DNA of 58,505 nucleotides from NCBI RefSeq assembly GCF_024808665.1, contig NZ_JANUBZ010000021.1, positions 1 through 58,505 on the forward strand, written 5' to 3'. Shown piece by piece: positions 51,125 to 58,505 of this stretch (position 1 is the stretch's first letter; each line of letters opens with the position of its first letter). The notes beneath the pieces are model-generated. The model did not search any database and was not told the origin of the DNA. It saw nothing but the letters and a program-made list of their open reading frames with translations. The DNA comes from Mucilaginibacter empetricola. Its GTDB lineage: Bacteria; Bacteroidota; Bacteroidia; Sphingobacteriales; Sphingobacteriaceae. Both the position numbers and the translations under genes were made by a program.

Positions 51125-52501
51125 ATGAATAACGCCAGGAATATAAAACACCTTTATGCACGGGCCGGTTTTGGGATCCGTTTTGAGGATCTGCATGATC
51201 ATGAAAACTGGTCGGTTAAGAAGGCGGTTAGAAAGTTATTCAAAGCCTCAGAAAACCAGGAGCCGATAACCATTTTAACCGAAAACCTGGATTTACGCCA
51301 TCCCGTAACAGATGCAGAAAAAGCCAAATCAAAAGATGATAGCTATAAACAAGGTATTGATCTTAATAACACCTGGCTAAAACAGCTAAGCGAAACCGAT
51401 GCTCAGGTTAGGGAAAAAATGACGCTTTTTTGGCACAATCATTTTGCCTGCATATGTGGCAATGTTTTTTATTCGCAGCAGATTAATAATATTGAAAGGG
51501 CCAACGCACTGGGCAACTTTAAAACCTTGCTGTTGCAAGTATCGCAAACGCCGGGGATGCTGTTATTTTTAACCAATCAGCAAAATCAAAAAGGGCACCC
51601 AAATGAAAACTTTGCCCGCGAATTGATGGAGCTATTTACCCTTGGCCGGGGGCATTACACCGAGCAGGACGTTAAAGAATCGGCCAGGGCGTTTACAGGA
51701 TGGGCTTATTCTACAAAAAATGCGGAATATACTTTTACCCCCAGAGTGCATGATGATGGAATAAAGACTTTTATGGGTCAATCGGCTAATTTTTGCGGAG
51801 AAGATATTATTGACATGATAGTGGCCAAAAAGCAAACGGCCATTTTCATATGCTCCAAATTGTATCGCTTTTTTGTTAATGACGTACCCGATATGGGCCA
51901 TGTTAACCAAATGGCTGATGTGTTTTACAATGCAAACTACGAGATAAAACCCTTATTAGAATATGTTTTTACTGCCGATTGGTTTTATGATGATAAAAAT
52001 ATAGGTAACCTCATCAAATCGCCAATTGATTTGTTGGTGGGGTTAAACAGGCAGTTTTATGTCAGTTACCAAAACCCGATGGTGCTGATACAATTTCAGC
52101 GAACGCTTGGGCAGGAGTTATTTCATCCGCCAAATGTTGCGGGATGGCCGGGCGGTAAAAGCTGGATAGATAGTTCCACATTAATGTACCGAATGAAAAT
52201 ACCATCTACCATCTTAAACGCCGGGGTAATTGATTTTACGGGTAAAGCCAACCCCGAGGATGAAGCGTACCTGGCATTTGAAAAAAAACAACAACTCAAC
52301 GTAATTAAAAAGGTACAGGCGCAGCCGGATTGGGATAAATTTTTGAAGGAAATGCCGGCGGACACTACAAGGGAGCAAATGGCGGAATTTATGCTGGAGC
52401 CACCCATAAACAGTACCACATTATACGAGGTGCAAAATGCGCCTGATATAAAAACGGCCGTTATACAAATAATATCAACGCCAGAATATCAATTATGTTA
52501 A
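51125..52501 (+). CDS. DUF1800 protein, copy 2
   Basis: A 458-residue paralogue of the gene before it, with the same motifs (WHNHFACICGN, KGHPNENFARELMELFTLG, PPNVAGWPGGKSWIDSS) and near-equal length. The two differ most in the first 80 residues and the tail. A 73-bp gap separates the copies and 34 bp leads to the DUF1501 gene, so all three look like one operon. Confidence 0.9.
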   Translation: MNNARNIKHLYARAGFGIRFEDLHDHENWSVKKAVRKLFKASENQEPITILTENLDLRHPVTDAEKAKSKDDSYKQGIDLNNTWLKQLSETDAQVREKMTLFWHNHFACICGNVFYSQQINNIERANALGNFKTLLLQVSQTPGMLLFLTNQQNQKGHPNENFARELMELFTLGRGHYTEQDVKESARAFTGWAYSTKNAEYTFTPRVHDDGIKTFMGQSANFCGEDIIDMIVAKKQTAIFICSKLYRFFVNDVPDMGHVNQMADVFYNANYEIKPLLEYVFTADWFYDDKNIGNLIKSPIDLLVGLNRQFYVSYQNPMVLIQFQRTLGQELFHPPNVAGWPGGKSWIDSSTLMYRMKIPSTILNAGVIDFTGKANPEDEAYLAFEKKQQLNVIKKVQAQPDWDKFLKEMPADTTREQMAEFMLEPPINSTTLYEVQNAPDIKTAVIQIISTPEYQLC

Positions 52502-52535
52502 CCGGGAATTAGTAAAAACCTGAAAATCGACAACT

Positions 52536-53735
52536 ATGAGACGCAGAGATTTTTTAAGAAATACAGCACTTGCATCGGGTGCTTTAATGATACCGGCTTT
52601 TTTAAAGCCATTTGAAGCTTTTGCCGCCAGCGATATATCGGGTTATAAAAACCTGGTTATCATACAGCTTTCGGGAGGTAATGATGGCTTAAACACCATT
52701 ATCCCTTTTGGTAACGATATTTACTATCAAAAACGTAAAACCATCGCCATTAATCAGCCTGATATTATTAAGCTGGATGATATGCAGGGGCTAAACCCCA
52801 ATCTATCGGCCTTAAAAGAAATTTACGACCAGGGATGGATGAGTATTATCAACTCGGTAGGTTATCCTAATCCCGACAGATCGCATTTCCGGTCAATGGA
52901 CATTTGGCAAACAGCAAGTGATTCCAACCAGTTTTTATCTACCGGGTGGATAGGCCGGTACCTGGATTCTAACTGCCAGAATTGCACCAATCCCTATACT
53001 GCTATCGAGGTTGATGATACACTTTCCTACGCAATGAAAGGTGCCAAGCTGAAAGGAATAGCGGTTCAGGATCCTAACAAGCTGTACCAAACCACCCGCG
53101 AACCATTTTTTAAAGACCTGGTGCACGAACATGATAACGTTAACCTCAATGAGGACAACCTGGGTTATCTGTACAAAACAATGATAGAAACCTATTCCTC
53201 TGCCGATTATATTCAGCAAACCACCAAAACCTATAATGTGGGTTGCGATTATCCTCAAACCAATCTGGGCGGTCAGTTAAAAATGGTATCCAAGTTTATA
53301 AACTCCGGTTTGCAAACCCGCGTGTATTATGTTTCACTTAGCGGTTTTGATACCCATGTTGGGCAGCAGAATCAACAGGGTCGCCAGTTAAAAATTTATG
53401 GCGATGCAGTAGCCGCTTTTATCAAAGACCTGAAACAAACCGGCAAGTTGGATGATACATTGGTAATGACTTTTTCGGAATTTGGTCGCCGTGTAGAGCA
53501 GAATGCCAGTAACGGCACCGACCACGGTACAGCCAACAATGTGATGATTTTTGGCGGCAAACTTAAAAAAGCGGGCATCTATAACAATGCGCCCGATTTA
53601 AGTCAATTGGATAATGGCGATTTAAAGTACCAGATAGATTTCAGGGATGTGTATGCCACTCTGTTAGATAAATGGCTCAACGTAAACAATAGCCTGATAT
53701 TGAACAGGAACTTTGCTGGGTTGAATTTTGTGTAA
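52536..53735 (+). CDS. DUF1501 protein with Tat-like signal
   Basis: A 399-residue DUF1501 protein (alkaline-phosphatase-like superfamily). The N-terminus MRRRDFLRNTALASGAL is a twin-arginine signal, so it is exported folded. Core motifs are VIIQLSGGNDGLNTIIP, SVGYPNPDRSHFRSMDIWQ, VSLSGFDTHVGQ, MTFSEFGRRVEQN and GTDHGTANNVM. Function is unknown; DUF1800 partners are upstream. Its TAA begins the following inverted repeat. Confidence 0.92.
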   Translation: MRRRDFLRNTALASGALMIPAFLKPFEAFAASDISGYKNLVIIQLSGGNDGLNTIIPFGNDIYYQKRKTIAINQPDIIKLDDMQGLNPNLSALKEIYDQGWMSIINSVGYPNPDRSHFRSMDIWQTASDSNQFLSTGWIGRYLDSNCQNCTNPYTAIEVDDTLSYAMKGAKLKGIAVQDPNKLYQTTREPFFKDLVHEHDNVNLNEDNLGYLYKTMIETYSSADYIQQTTKTYNVGCDYPQTNLGGQLKMVSKFINSGLQTRVYYVSLSGFDTHVGQQNQQGRQLKIYGDAVAAFIKDLKQTGKLDDTLVMTFSEFGRRVEQNASNGTDHGTANNVMIFGGKLKKAGIYNNAPDLSQLDNGDLKYQIDFRDVYATLLDKWLNVNNSLILNRNFAGLNFV

Positions 53736-53815
53736 CCCCCCCGCCCCCTGAAGGGGGAGTTTTCCTATTCAGCTGTTTATTCAAAAGCTCCCCCTTCAGG
53801 GGGCGGGGGGGGTTA
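53733..53815. repeat. Second TAACCCCC inverted repeat supplying both stop codons
   Basis: Left arm 53733-53759 and right arm 53787-53815 share the core CCCCCTGAAGGGGGAG and a C7/G8 run ending in TAA. The outermost TAA is the stop of the DUF1501 gene on one side and of ffh on the other. It has the same core and layout as the element at 36375-36494, but its loop differs. Confidence 0.88.
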
Positions 53816-55138
53816 CCTTGGCATTCTGCGCATCATGTTGGCCATGGCGGCAGGGTTGCTCATTTGTTTCATCACCTTACGCATATCTTCAAACTGTTTT
53901 ATTAAACGGTTTACCTCGGTTAGGTTAGTGCCTGATCCTTTGGCTATGCGGTTACGGCGGCTTTGGTTAATGCCATCCGGATTTTCTTTTTCGTAAGGCG
54001 TCATCGAATTAATGATGGCCTCAATAGCTTTAAAGGCATTGTCATCAACCTCAACATCCTTCATCATTTTGCCTACACCTGGTATCATGCCCATCAGATC
54101 TTTCATGTTACCCATTTTTTTGATCTGCTGTATCTGGCTGTAAAAATCGTTAAAGTCGAATTTATTTTTGCGGATCTTCTTTTGCAGCTCGGCAGCTTCT
54201 TTTTCGTCAAACTGCTGTTGTGCACGTTCCACTAATGATACCACGTCACCCATACCCAGGATACGTGATGCCATACGATCGGGGTGGAAAACATCCAACG
54301 CTTCCATCTTCTCGCCCGTACCGATAAATTTAATTGGCTTGTTTACTACCGATTTGATAGACAAAGCCGCACCACCACGGGTATCACCATCCAGTTTGGT
54401 TAATACCACGCCGGTAAAGTCTAACCTGTCGTTAAACACTTTAGCAGTATTCACAGCATCCTGACCGGTCATGGAGTCAACCACAAACAATATCTCGTGT
54501 GGTTTTACCGCGCCTTTAACCTGCTCAATCTCACGCATCATGGCCTCATCAACAGATAAACGGCCTGCGGTATCAATAATCACCACGTTGTTGCCATTTT
54601 GTTTAGCCTGAGCAATACCTGCCAAAGCAATAGCTATGGGGTCTTTTGATTCCGGATCGGCATAAACCGGTACATCTATCTGCTTGCCCAAAACTTGTAG
54701 CTGCTCAATAGCCGCCGGGCGGTAAATATCATCAGCAACCAGTAAAGGTTTTTTATTTTTTTGTGTTTTAAGATAATTAGCCAGTTTACCGGTAAAAGTG
54801 GTTTTACCCGCACCGTTTAAGCCTGCAATTAATATAATGGTAAGGTTACCGCTAAAGTTAATTTCGGAAGTGGTGCCACCCATCAGCTCGGTAAGCTCAT
54901 CATTCATTACCTTGGTAAGCAATTGCCCCGGCGAAATGGCGGTCAATACATTCTGACCAATTGCTTTCTGCCTTACGTCATCGGTAAAGGCTTTTGCGGT
55001 TTTATAGTTTACGTCGGCATCCAGAAGGGCTTTGCGTATTTCCTTCATGGTTTCGGCCACGTTTATTTCTGTAATACTTCCCTGCCCTTTTAAAACTTTA
55101 AAGGCCCTGTCGAGTTTATCCGAAAGATTTTCAAACAT
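53813..55138 (-). CDS. ffh: Signal recognition particle GTPase Ffh
   Basis: The 441-residue protein part of the bacterial SRP, delivering membrane proteins with FtsY and 4.5S RNA. N domain first, then the G domain with GLNGAGKTTFTGKLA, DTAGRL, TKLDGDTRGGAAL and GTGEKMEALDVF. The M domain has IPGVGKMM, then SRRNRIAKGSG (RNA-binding), ending in a methionine-rich tail. Confidence 0.98.
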   Translation of the reverse strand: MFENLSDKLDRAFKVLKGQGSITEINVAETMKEIRKALLDADVNYKTAKAFTDDVRQKAIGQNVLTAISPGQLLTKVMNDELTELMGGTTSEINFSGNLTIILIAGLNGAGKTTFTGKLANYLKTQKNKKPLLVADDIYRPAAIEQLQVLGKQIDVPVYADPESKDPIAIALAGIAQAKQNGNNVVIIDTAGRLSVDEAMMREIEQVKGAVKPHEILFVVDSMTGQDAVNTAKVFNDRLDFTGVVLTKLDGDTRGGAALSIKSVVNKPIKFIGTGEKMEALDVFHPDRMASRILGMGDVVSLVERAQQQFDEKEAAELQKKIRKNKFDFNDFYSQIQQIKKMGNMKDLMGMIPGVGKMMKDVEVDDNAFKAIEAIINSMTPYEKENPDGINQSRRNRIAKGSGTNLTEVNRLIKQFEDMRKVMKQMSNPAAMANMMRRMPR

Positions 55139-55162
55139 TATTCTTATCCCGTTTTGAGGTTA

Positions 55163-55170
55163 CAAAGTTA
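55163..55170 (-). promoter_or_regulatory. -7 box TAacTTTG for ffh
   Basis: TAACTTTG on the minus strand lies 24 nt before the ATG. No -33 box at the right spacing. Confidence 0.5.
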
Positions 55171-55313
55171 AGATTTTGAAGCAAATTGATTGAATGAGAT
55201 TTTTGGTTGCAGTCAAATCAATTCTACTTACGCAATAATCACATTTACAGATAATTACACACAAAAATGTTAAAAAAGTCAACTTTAACCATCAACTCTA
55301 GGGTTAAAGGGCT

Positions 55314-55321
55314 TATCTTTG
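55314..55321 (+). promoter_or_regulatory. -7 box TAtcTTTG 5 nt from the O-methyltransferase start
   Basis: TATCTTTG is followed by CCGCC and then ATG at 55327, another predicted leaderless start. An in-frame ATG at 55267 lies upstream of the box and is rejected. Confidence 0.55.
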
Positions 55322-55326
55322 CCGCC

Positions 55327-55965
55327 ATGGAAATCCTACCCCATGACCTACAGGAATACCTGGACGGGCATTGCGAGCCGGAACCGGAATGGCTGCAAAC
55401 CATTAACCGGGAAACCTATTTAAAGGTGTTAAAGCCGCATATGTTATCGGGCCATTACCAGGGCAGAGTGCTGAGTTTTTTAAGTAAAATGGTACAGCCC
55501 AGGCGCATACTGGAAATAGGTACTTTTACCGGCTATGCTACTATTTGCCTTGCCGAAGGATTAACAGAAAATGGTATTATACATACCATTGAAGTGAACC
55601 GCGAGCTGGAAGAAATGCTGACTGCACACTTTAAACTAACAAGTGTTGAAAAAAAGATCAAGCTGCATTTTGGCGAAGCCGTTAATATTGTACCTGATTT
55701 ACAGGAAGATAGTTTTGATTTGGTATTTATTGATGCCGATAAGAAAAACAACTTCAACTATTTTGAGCTGGTAATAGACAGGGTAAGGCCCGGGGGATTA
55801 ATAATAATTGATAATGTTTTGTGGAAAGGCAAGGTATACGGGCCCGAAAATGACACCGATACCAAAATGATCCGCGAACTAAATGGCCAGATTTCCGTAA
55901 ACAAGCGTGTAGAGAAAATGATTCTACCCGTGCGTGACGGTTTATTGGTTATCAGAAAAAAGTAG
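55327..55965 (+). CDS. SAM-dependent O-methyltransferase (COMT-like)
   Basis: A 212-residue class I methyltransferase of the caffeoyl-CoA/catechol O-methyltransferase group. It shows ILEIGTFTGYATICLAEGL (SAM site), HTIEVNRELEEML, FDLVFIDADKKNNFNYFE (metal-binding Asp) and GGLIIIDNVLWKGKV. It is probably Mg-dependent, methylating a small catechol-like substrate that sequence does not reveal. It is followed after 3 bp by a glucosaminidase gene, so probably co-transcribed. Confidence 0.93.
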   Translation: MEILPHDLQEYLDGHCEPEPEWLQTINRETYLKVLKPHMLSGHYQGRVLSFLSKMVQPRRILEIGTFTGYATICLAEGLTENGIIHTIEVNRELEEMLTAHFKLTSVEKKIKLHFGEAVNIVPDLQEDSFDLVFIDADKKNNFNYFELVIDRVRPGGLIIIDNVLWKGKVYGPENDTDTKMIRELNGQISVNKRVEKMILPVRDGLLVIRKK

Positions 55966-55968
55966 ATT

Positions 55969-56505
55969 ATGAAGAAACTCTTACTGGTTACATTATTTGG
56001 GGCTTCGGCGCTCATCGTGTCGGCACAAAAAAACACGCCCCAATCTTATATCCAAAAGTTTAAGGAAGATGCTATCCGCATTATGCACGAAACCGGCGTA
56101 CCTGCAAGTATAGTTTTAGGTGTTGCCATGCATGAGTCAGCCTGCGGCAACAGCATGCTGGCGCAAAGTCTCAACAATCAGTTTGGTGTTAAAGGGAGCT
56201 CAGGCACTACCATAGTGCATCACAATAAAAAAATACATACCGCTTATAAGCAATATCCATCTGTTTACGATTCATTTCAGGATTTTGCCCGTATCATGAC
56301 AGAGCGCCGCGAGTTTAGCGCCATGTCGTTATCATTAACCCACTTTGATTACCAGGGCTGGGCACACGGCATCCAAAAACGGGGCTATGCCAGCAGTCAT
56401 TTATGGGCATCGCAAGTGCTGGGTATTATCAAAAAATATCAATTGTATTCGTTTGACGAGAACCCCGCAACTGGTCAGCCCCAACTGGCTCAAAACACTA
56501 AATAG
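55969..56505 (+). CDS. Exported glucosaminidase (GH73-like), single domain
   Basis: A 178-residue protein with a signal peptide (MKKLLLVTLFGASALIVSAQ) and one mannosyl-glycoprotein endo-beta-N-acetylglucosaminidase (FlgJ/GH73-type) domain: GVPASIVLGVAMHESACGNS (candidate catalytic Glu), NNQFGVKG, YPSVYDSFQDFARIM, YASSHLWASQVLGII. It should cut peptidoglycan glycan chains. It has no cell-wall-binding domain; the next gene has both. Confidence 0.9.
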   Translation: MKKLLLVTLFGASALIVSAQKNTPQSYIQKFKEDAIRIMHETGVPASIVLGVAMHESACGNSMLAQSLNNQFGVKGSSGTTIVHHNKKIHTAYKQYPSVYDSFQDFARIMTERREFSAMSLSLTHFDYQGWAHGIQKRGYASSHLWASQVLGIIKKYQLYSFDENPATGQPQLAQNTK

Positions 56506-56633
56506 TTTGACTACCTACAGCCAACTATTTAAAAAATGTGTTGGCAATTAAAGAAACAAAAACCGCCTTATACACGTAATACATCTTTTAATTTATCCGG
56601 CGTTACCAAATGCCGGGATTGATGATTATTGTA

Positions 56634-57470
56634 ATGAGAAAAATAGTTTACTTACTTATAGGGTTAGTTTTTTTTAATTCGTGCTCTGCGCGTAAATCAA
56701 CCGTTTCGGTTAGTAACCGGGATGTAAAGCGCAATAACGAAAGTGTTCAGAAAGCCAATAGCGCATCCATCGCCGGTTATACCCCGCTAACTTCAGTTCA
56801 ATATATCGAGCGTTATAAAGCCATCGCCATTCAGCAAATGAATTTATACGGCATACCGGCCAGTATCACACTGGCGCAAGGCTTATTTGAATCAGGCAGC
56901 GGCAACGGCACGCTGGCAAGGGTAGCCAACAACCACTTCGGTATAAAGGCTGGATCTACCTGGAACGGCAAGATATATTATAAGGATGATGATAACGCGA
57001 ATGATCGTTTTAGGGTTTATGATAGTCCCGAAGAATCATTCAGAGACCACTCGGAGTTTTTAAAGAAGAAAAACTATGCTGCCTTGTTCGAGCTAAATAA
57101 AAACGATTACAAAGGCTGGGCCTATGGTTTAAAAAAAGCCGGTTATGCCACCAATCCCAACTATCCATCGCTATTGATAAACATTATTGAGAAATATAAT
57201 CTGGATCAGTATGACAACCCCGAAACTGAGATTCAAAAGATTAAAAGGGTTGATACTGTGCTTACTCAGATAGATAAAAAGACAGATGCCGCCACCGCAG
57301 ACTCTTCGCAACAAAACAACAACACCAATAAAACTTACACCGTAAAGCAAGGCGATACACTATATAACATTTCTAAACGTTTTGGATTGACTGTTGACGA
57401 TCTGAAAGATTTAAATAGTTTAGATAACAACAACATTAAAATTGGCCAGATACTTGTAGTGGCAAAATAA
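56634..57470 (+). CDS. Lipoprotein glucosaminidase with LysM domain
   Basis: A 278-residue protein. The signal ends in lipobox FFNSC. A GH73-type glucosaminidase domain follows (GIPASITLAQGLFESGSGNGTLARVANNHFGIKAG, YATNPNYPSLLINIIEKYNL), then a Ser/Asn linker and a C-terminal LysM (YTVKQGDTLYNISKRFG...IKIGQILVV). It is a peptidoglycan hydrolase held at the membrane. Start at 56634 for a proper lipoprotein signal. Confidence 0.92.
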   Translation: MRKIVYLLIGLVFFNSCSARKSTVSVSNRDVKRNNESVQKANSASIAGYTPLTSVQYIERYKAIAIQQMNLYGIPASITLAQGLFESGSGNGTLARVANNHFGIKAGSTWNGKIYYKDDDNANDRFRVYDSPEESFRDHSEFLKKKNYAALFELNKNDYKGWAYGLKKAGYATNPNYPSLLINIIEKYNLDQYDNPETEIQKIKRVDTVLTQIDKKTDAATADSSQQNNNTNKTYTVKQGDTLYNISKRFGLTVDDLKDLNSLDNNNIKIGQILVVAK

Positions 57471-57517
57471 TGTTGTTAATTAGTGTTAATGTTTATGCTA
57501 AAGGTTAGCCAAAGATT

Positions 57518-57525
57518 TAGTTTTG
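57518..57525 (+). promoter_or_regulatory. -7 box TAgtTTTG near the CarboxypepD_reg-like start
   Basis: TAGTTTTG ends 8 nt before the ATG at 57534; TTTA at ~57492 is a rough -33 partner. This favours 57534 over the in-frame ATG at 57492. Confidence 0.45.
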
Positions 57526-57533
57526 GTGCTGCA

Positions 57534-58286
57534 ATGAAATCAGGGCTGCTCTTATTTTTTTTACTAATATGCAACAGGTGTTTTTGTCAGGACAAAACCA
57601 TAGCCGGTATTGTGTTTGATAACGACAGTAAAACACGTATTGCAACCGTTGATGTTAGCAATATTACCACGGGCATATCTATCTATAACAATTTTAAAGG
57701 CGAATTTAAAATAAATGCCAAGCAAGGCGACCTGCTGGTGTTTACCCGACTGGGCTATCATCCCGATACTTTGAAAGTTGATAATAATACCCCGCAAGCC
57801 ATATTTATGGAACGACTGGCTATTCAGCTTAAAGAAGTTACCATTCACGATTCTTTACTTACCCCAGAACAGCGACTAGCTTTAACCAAGCAGGATTACA
57901 CTAAAATTTACGGATCACTGGCCTATAATGATTTTTTGAGTACACCCAGCAGCGGCGGCGCGGGCCTGAGCATTGATGCTATATGGAACTCTTTGAGCCG
58001 CAGCGGCCGCAATGCCGGCCATTTACGGGAGCTTATTGAGCAGGATTACGAGCAAAACGTAATTGACTACCGCTTTAACCGCACATTTGTTAGCAGAGTT
58101 ACCGGCCTCAAAGACCAAAAGCTTACCGAGTTTATGTTCAGATACCGCCCGGGGTTTTATACCACAAAAAATTCCAGCGATTATGAGTTTGTAGCCATGA
58201 TACGGGCTAACCTGCGCAGATATCTCCGCAATAAACGCGTTTACTCGCTGCCGCCATTAGAGCCGCAAAAGAATACCAGTAAATAG
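57534..58286 (+). CDS. Exported CarboxypepD_reg-like domain protein
   Basis: A 250-residue protein with a signal peptide (MKSGLLLFFLLICNRCFCQ). A CarboxypepD_reg-like beta-sandwich follows (TIAGIVFDNDSKTRIATVDVSN, KGEFKINAKQGDLLVFTRLGYHPDTLKV), as found at the N-terminus of TonB-dependent receptors. No plug or barrel follows; the remaining ~130 residues have no family I recognise. Confidence 0.8.
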   Translation: MKSGLLLFFLLICNRCFCQDKTIAGIVFDNDSKTRIATVDVSNITTGISIYNNFKGEFKINAKQGDLLVFTRLGYHPDTLKVDNNTPQAIFMERLAIQLKEVTIHDSLLTPEQRLALTKQDYTKIYGSLAYNDFLSTPSSGGAGLSIDAIWNSLSRSGRNAGHLRELIEQDYEQNVIDYRFNRTFVSRVTGLKDQKLTEFMFRYRPGFYTTKNSSDYEFVAMIRANLRRYLRNKRVYSLPPLEPQKNTSK

Positions 58287-58505
58287 ATTTAAGCTTACGC
58301 AGATAACAGGAAAAAAATGCAATAATTAAAGTGGGATAAACTCTTACTTTCAAAAAAACCTCGTTTATAGCAAGCTTTCGTTTAGCCTCACCTAAAGTCC
58401 TCTCCAAAGGACTACTGTGTGTACACATTTTTTTGATAATTGAGGAGGAGCGACCATCCTTCATAAACGTTATAGAATTTAACCAAGCCCTTTTGTAAGA
58501 CAATT
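58287..58505. other. Right-end non-coding stretch
   Basis: 219 bp without a supported gene. It contains a short hairpin AGTCCT-N6-AGGACT (58396-58413), set in a CTCACCTAAAGTCC context, that may be part of another intergenic repeat family. No promoter box at a convincing position. Confidence 0.5.

Noticed and set aside
58207..58503. Minus-strand protein at the right end
   Set aside because: It overlaps the end of the CarboxypepD_reg-like gene, has no recognisable domain and contains the AGTCCT hairpin region.

Overview
This window is chromosomal DNA from a member of the Bacteroidota, most likely the family Sphingobacteriaceae (Mucilaginibacter/Pedobacter-like). Three things point there. Many genes start just downstream of the Bacteroidota -7 box TAnnTTTG, sometimes with TTTG 19-21 nt further up, and almost none have a Shine-Dalgarno. 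The gene content includes families common in this phylum: DUF3857 transglutaminases, DUF1800/DUF1501, PorT-like barrels behind ECF sigma factors, TonB C-terminal domains and CarboxypepD_reg-like proteins. The proteins themselves are close to Bacteroidota versions (938-residue CarB, DHS-like protein, UvrA, Ffh, HflX). No phage, integrative element, insertion sequence, CRISPR array, tRNA or rRNA gene was seen inside the window.

Layout. 1-352: a ~105-bp tandem repeat carrying four promoters that all fire leftwards out of the window, probably into an rRNA operon. 0.5-4.1 kb: RsmF-like methyltransferase, a HigBA module with a dead toxin, and a phosphoserine phosphatase fused to SerA-derived pieces. 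4.1-9.6 kb (minus strand): UspA, an ECF sigma factor with a membrane/beta-barrel partner, a lipoprotein and an S53 peptidase. 9.8-15.4 kb: tryptophan 2,3-dioxygenase, a VapBC-like module with a dead toxin, IlvE, an M20 amidohydrolase and HflX. 15.5-23.4 kb: a palindromic element, a TMTC-like TPR membrane protein, an autoregulated ECF operon, a frameshifted DUF6624 gene, a membrane protein and an intact YefM-YoeB module with its operator. 23.5-30.3 kb: UvrA behind a repeat-rich leader, a lytic transglycosylase, RluB with a disordered N-terminus and a deoxyhypusine-synthase-like protein. 30.4-36.4 kb: an Omp85-like barrel, a LemA/TPM operon, a NUDIX hydrolase, an NHL lipoprotein and a DUF4920 protein. 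36.5-43.5 kb: CarB lacking its allosteric domain, a TonB-C protein, PanD, GreA behind tandem attenuators, a HIT protein, RuvC and Aat. 43.5-49.5 kb: three DUF3857 paralogues, of which two lack the catalytic Cys and one also has a nonsense codon. 49.7-58.3 kb: two DUF1800 genes and a DUF1501 gene, Ffh, an O-methyltransferase, two glucosaminidases and a CarboxypepD_reg-like protein.

Much of the window is housekeeping in short, independently promoted units. The parts that deserve attention are (i) the SerB-SerA remnant fusion with an intact serine-binding ACT domain; (ii) three reading frames each closed by one premature TAA, two of them toxins whose antitoxins are intact, plus one single-base frameshift; (iii) inverted repeats that supply the stop codons of both convergent genes at two separate loci; (iv) several other families of intergenic palindromes; (v) the tandem leftward promoters, the greA leader attenuators and the apparently leaderless promoters.
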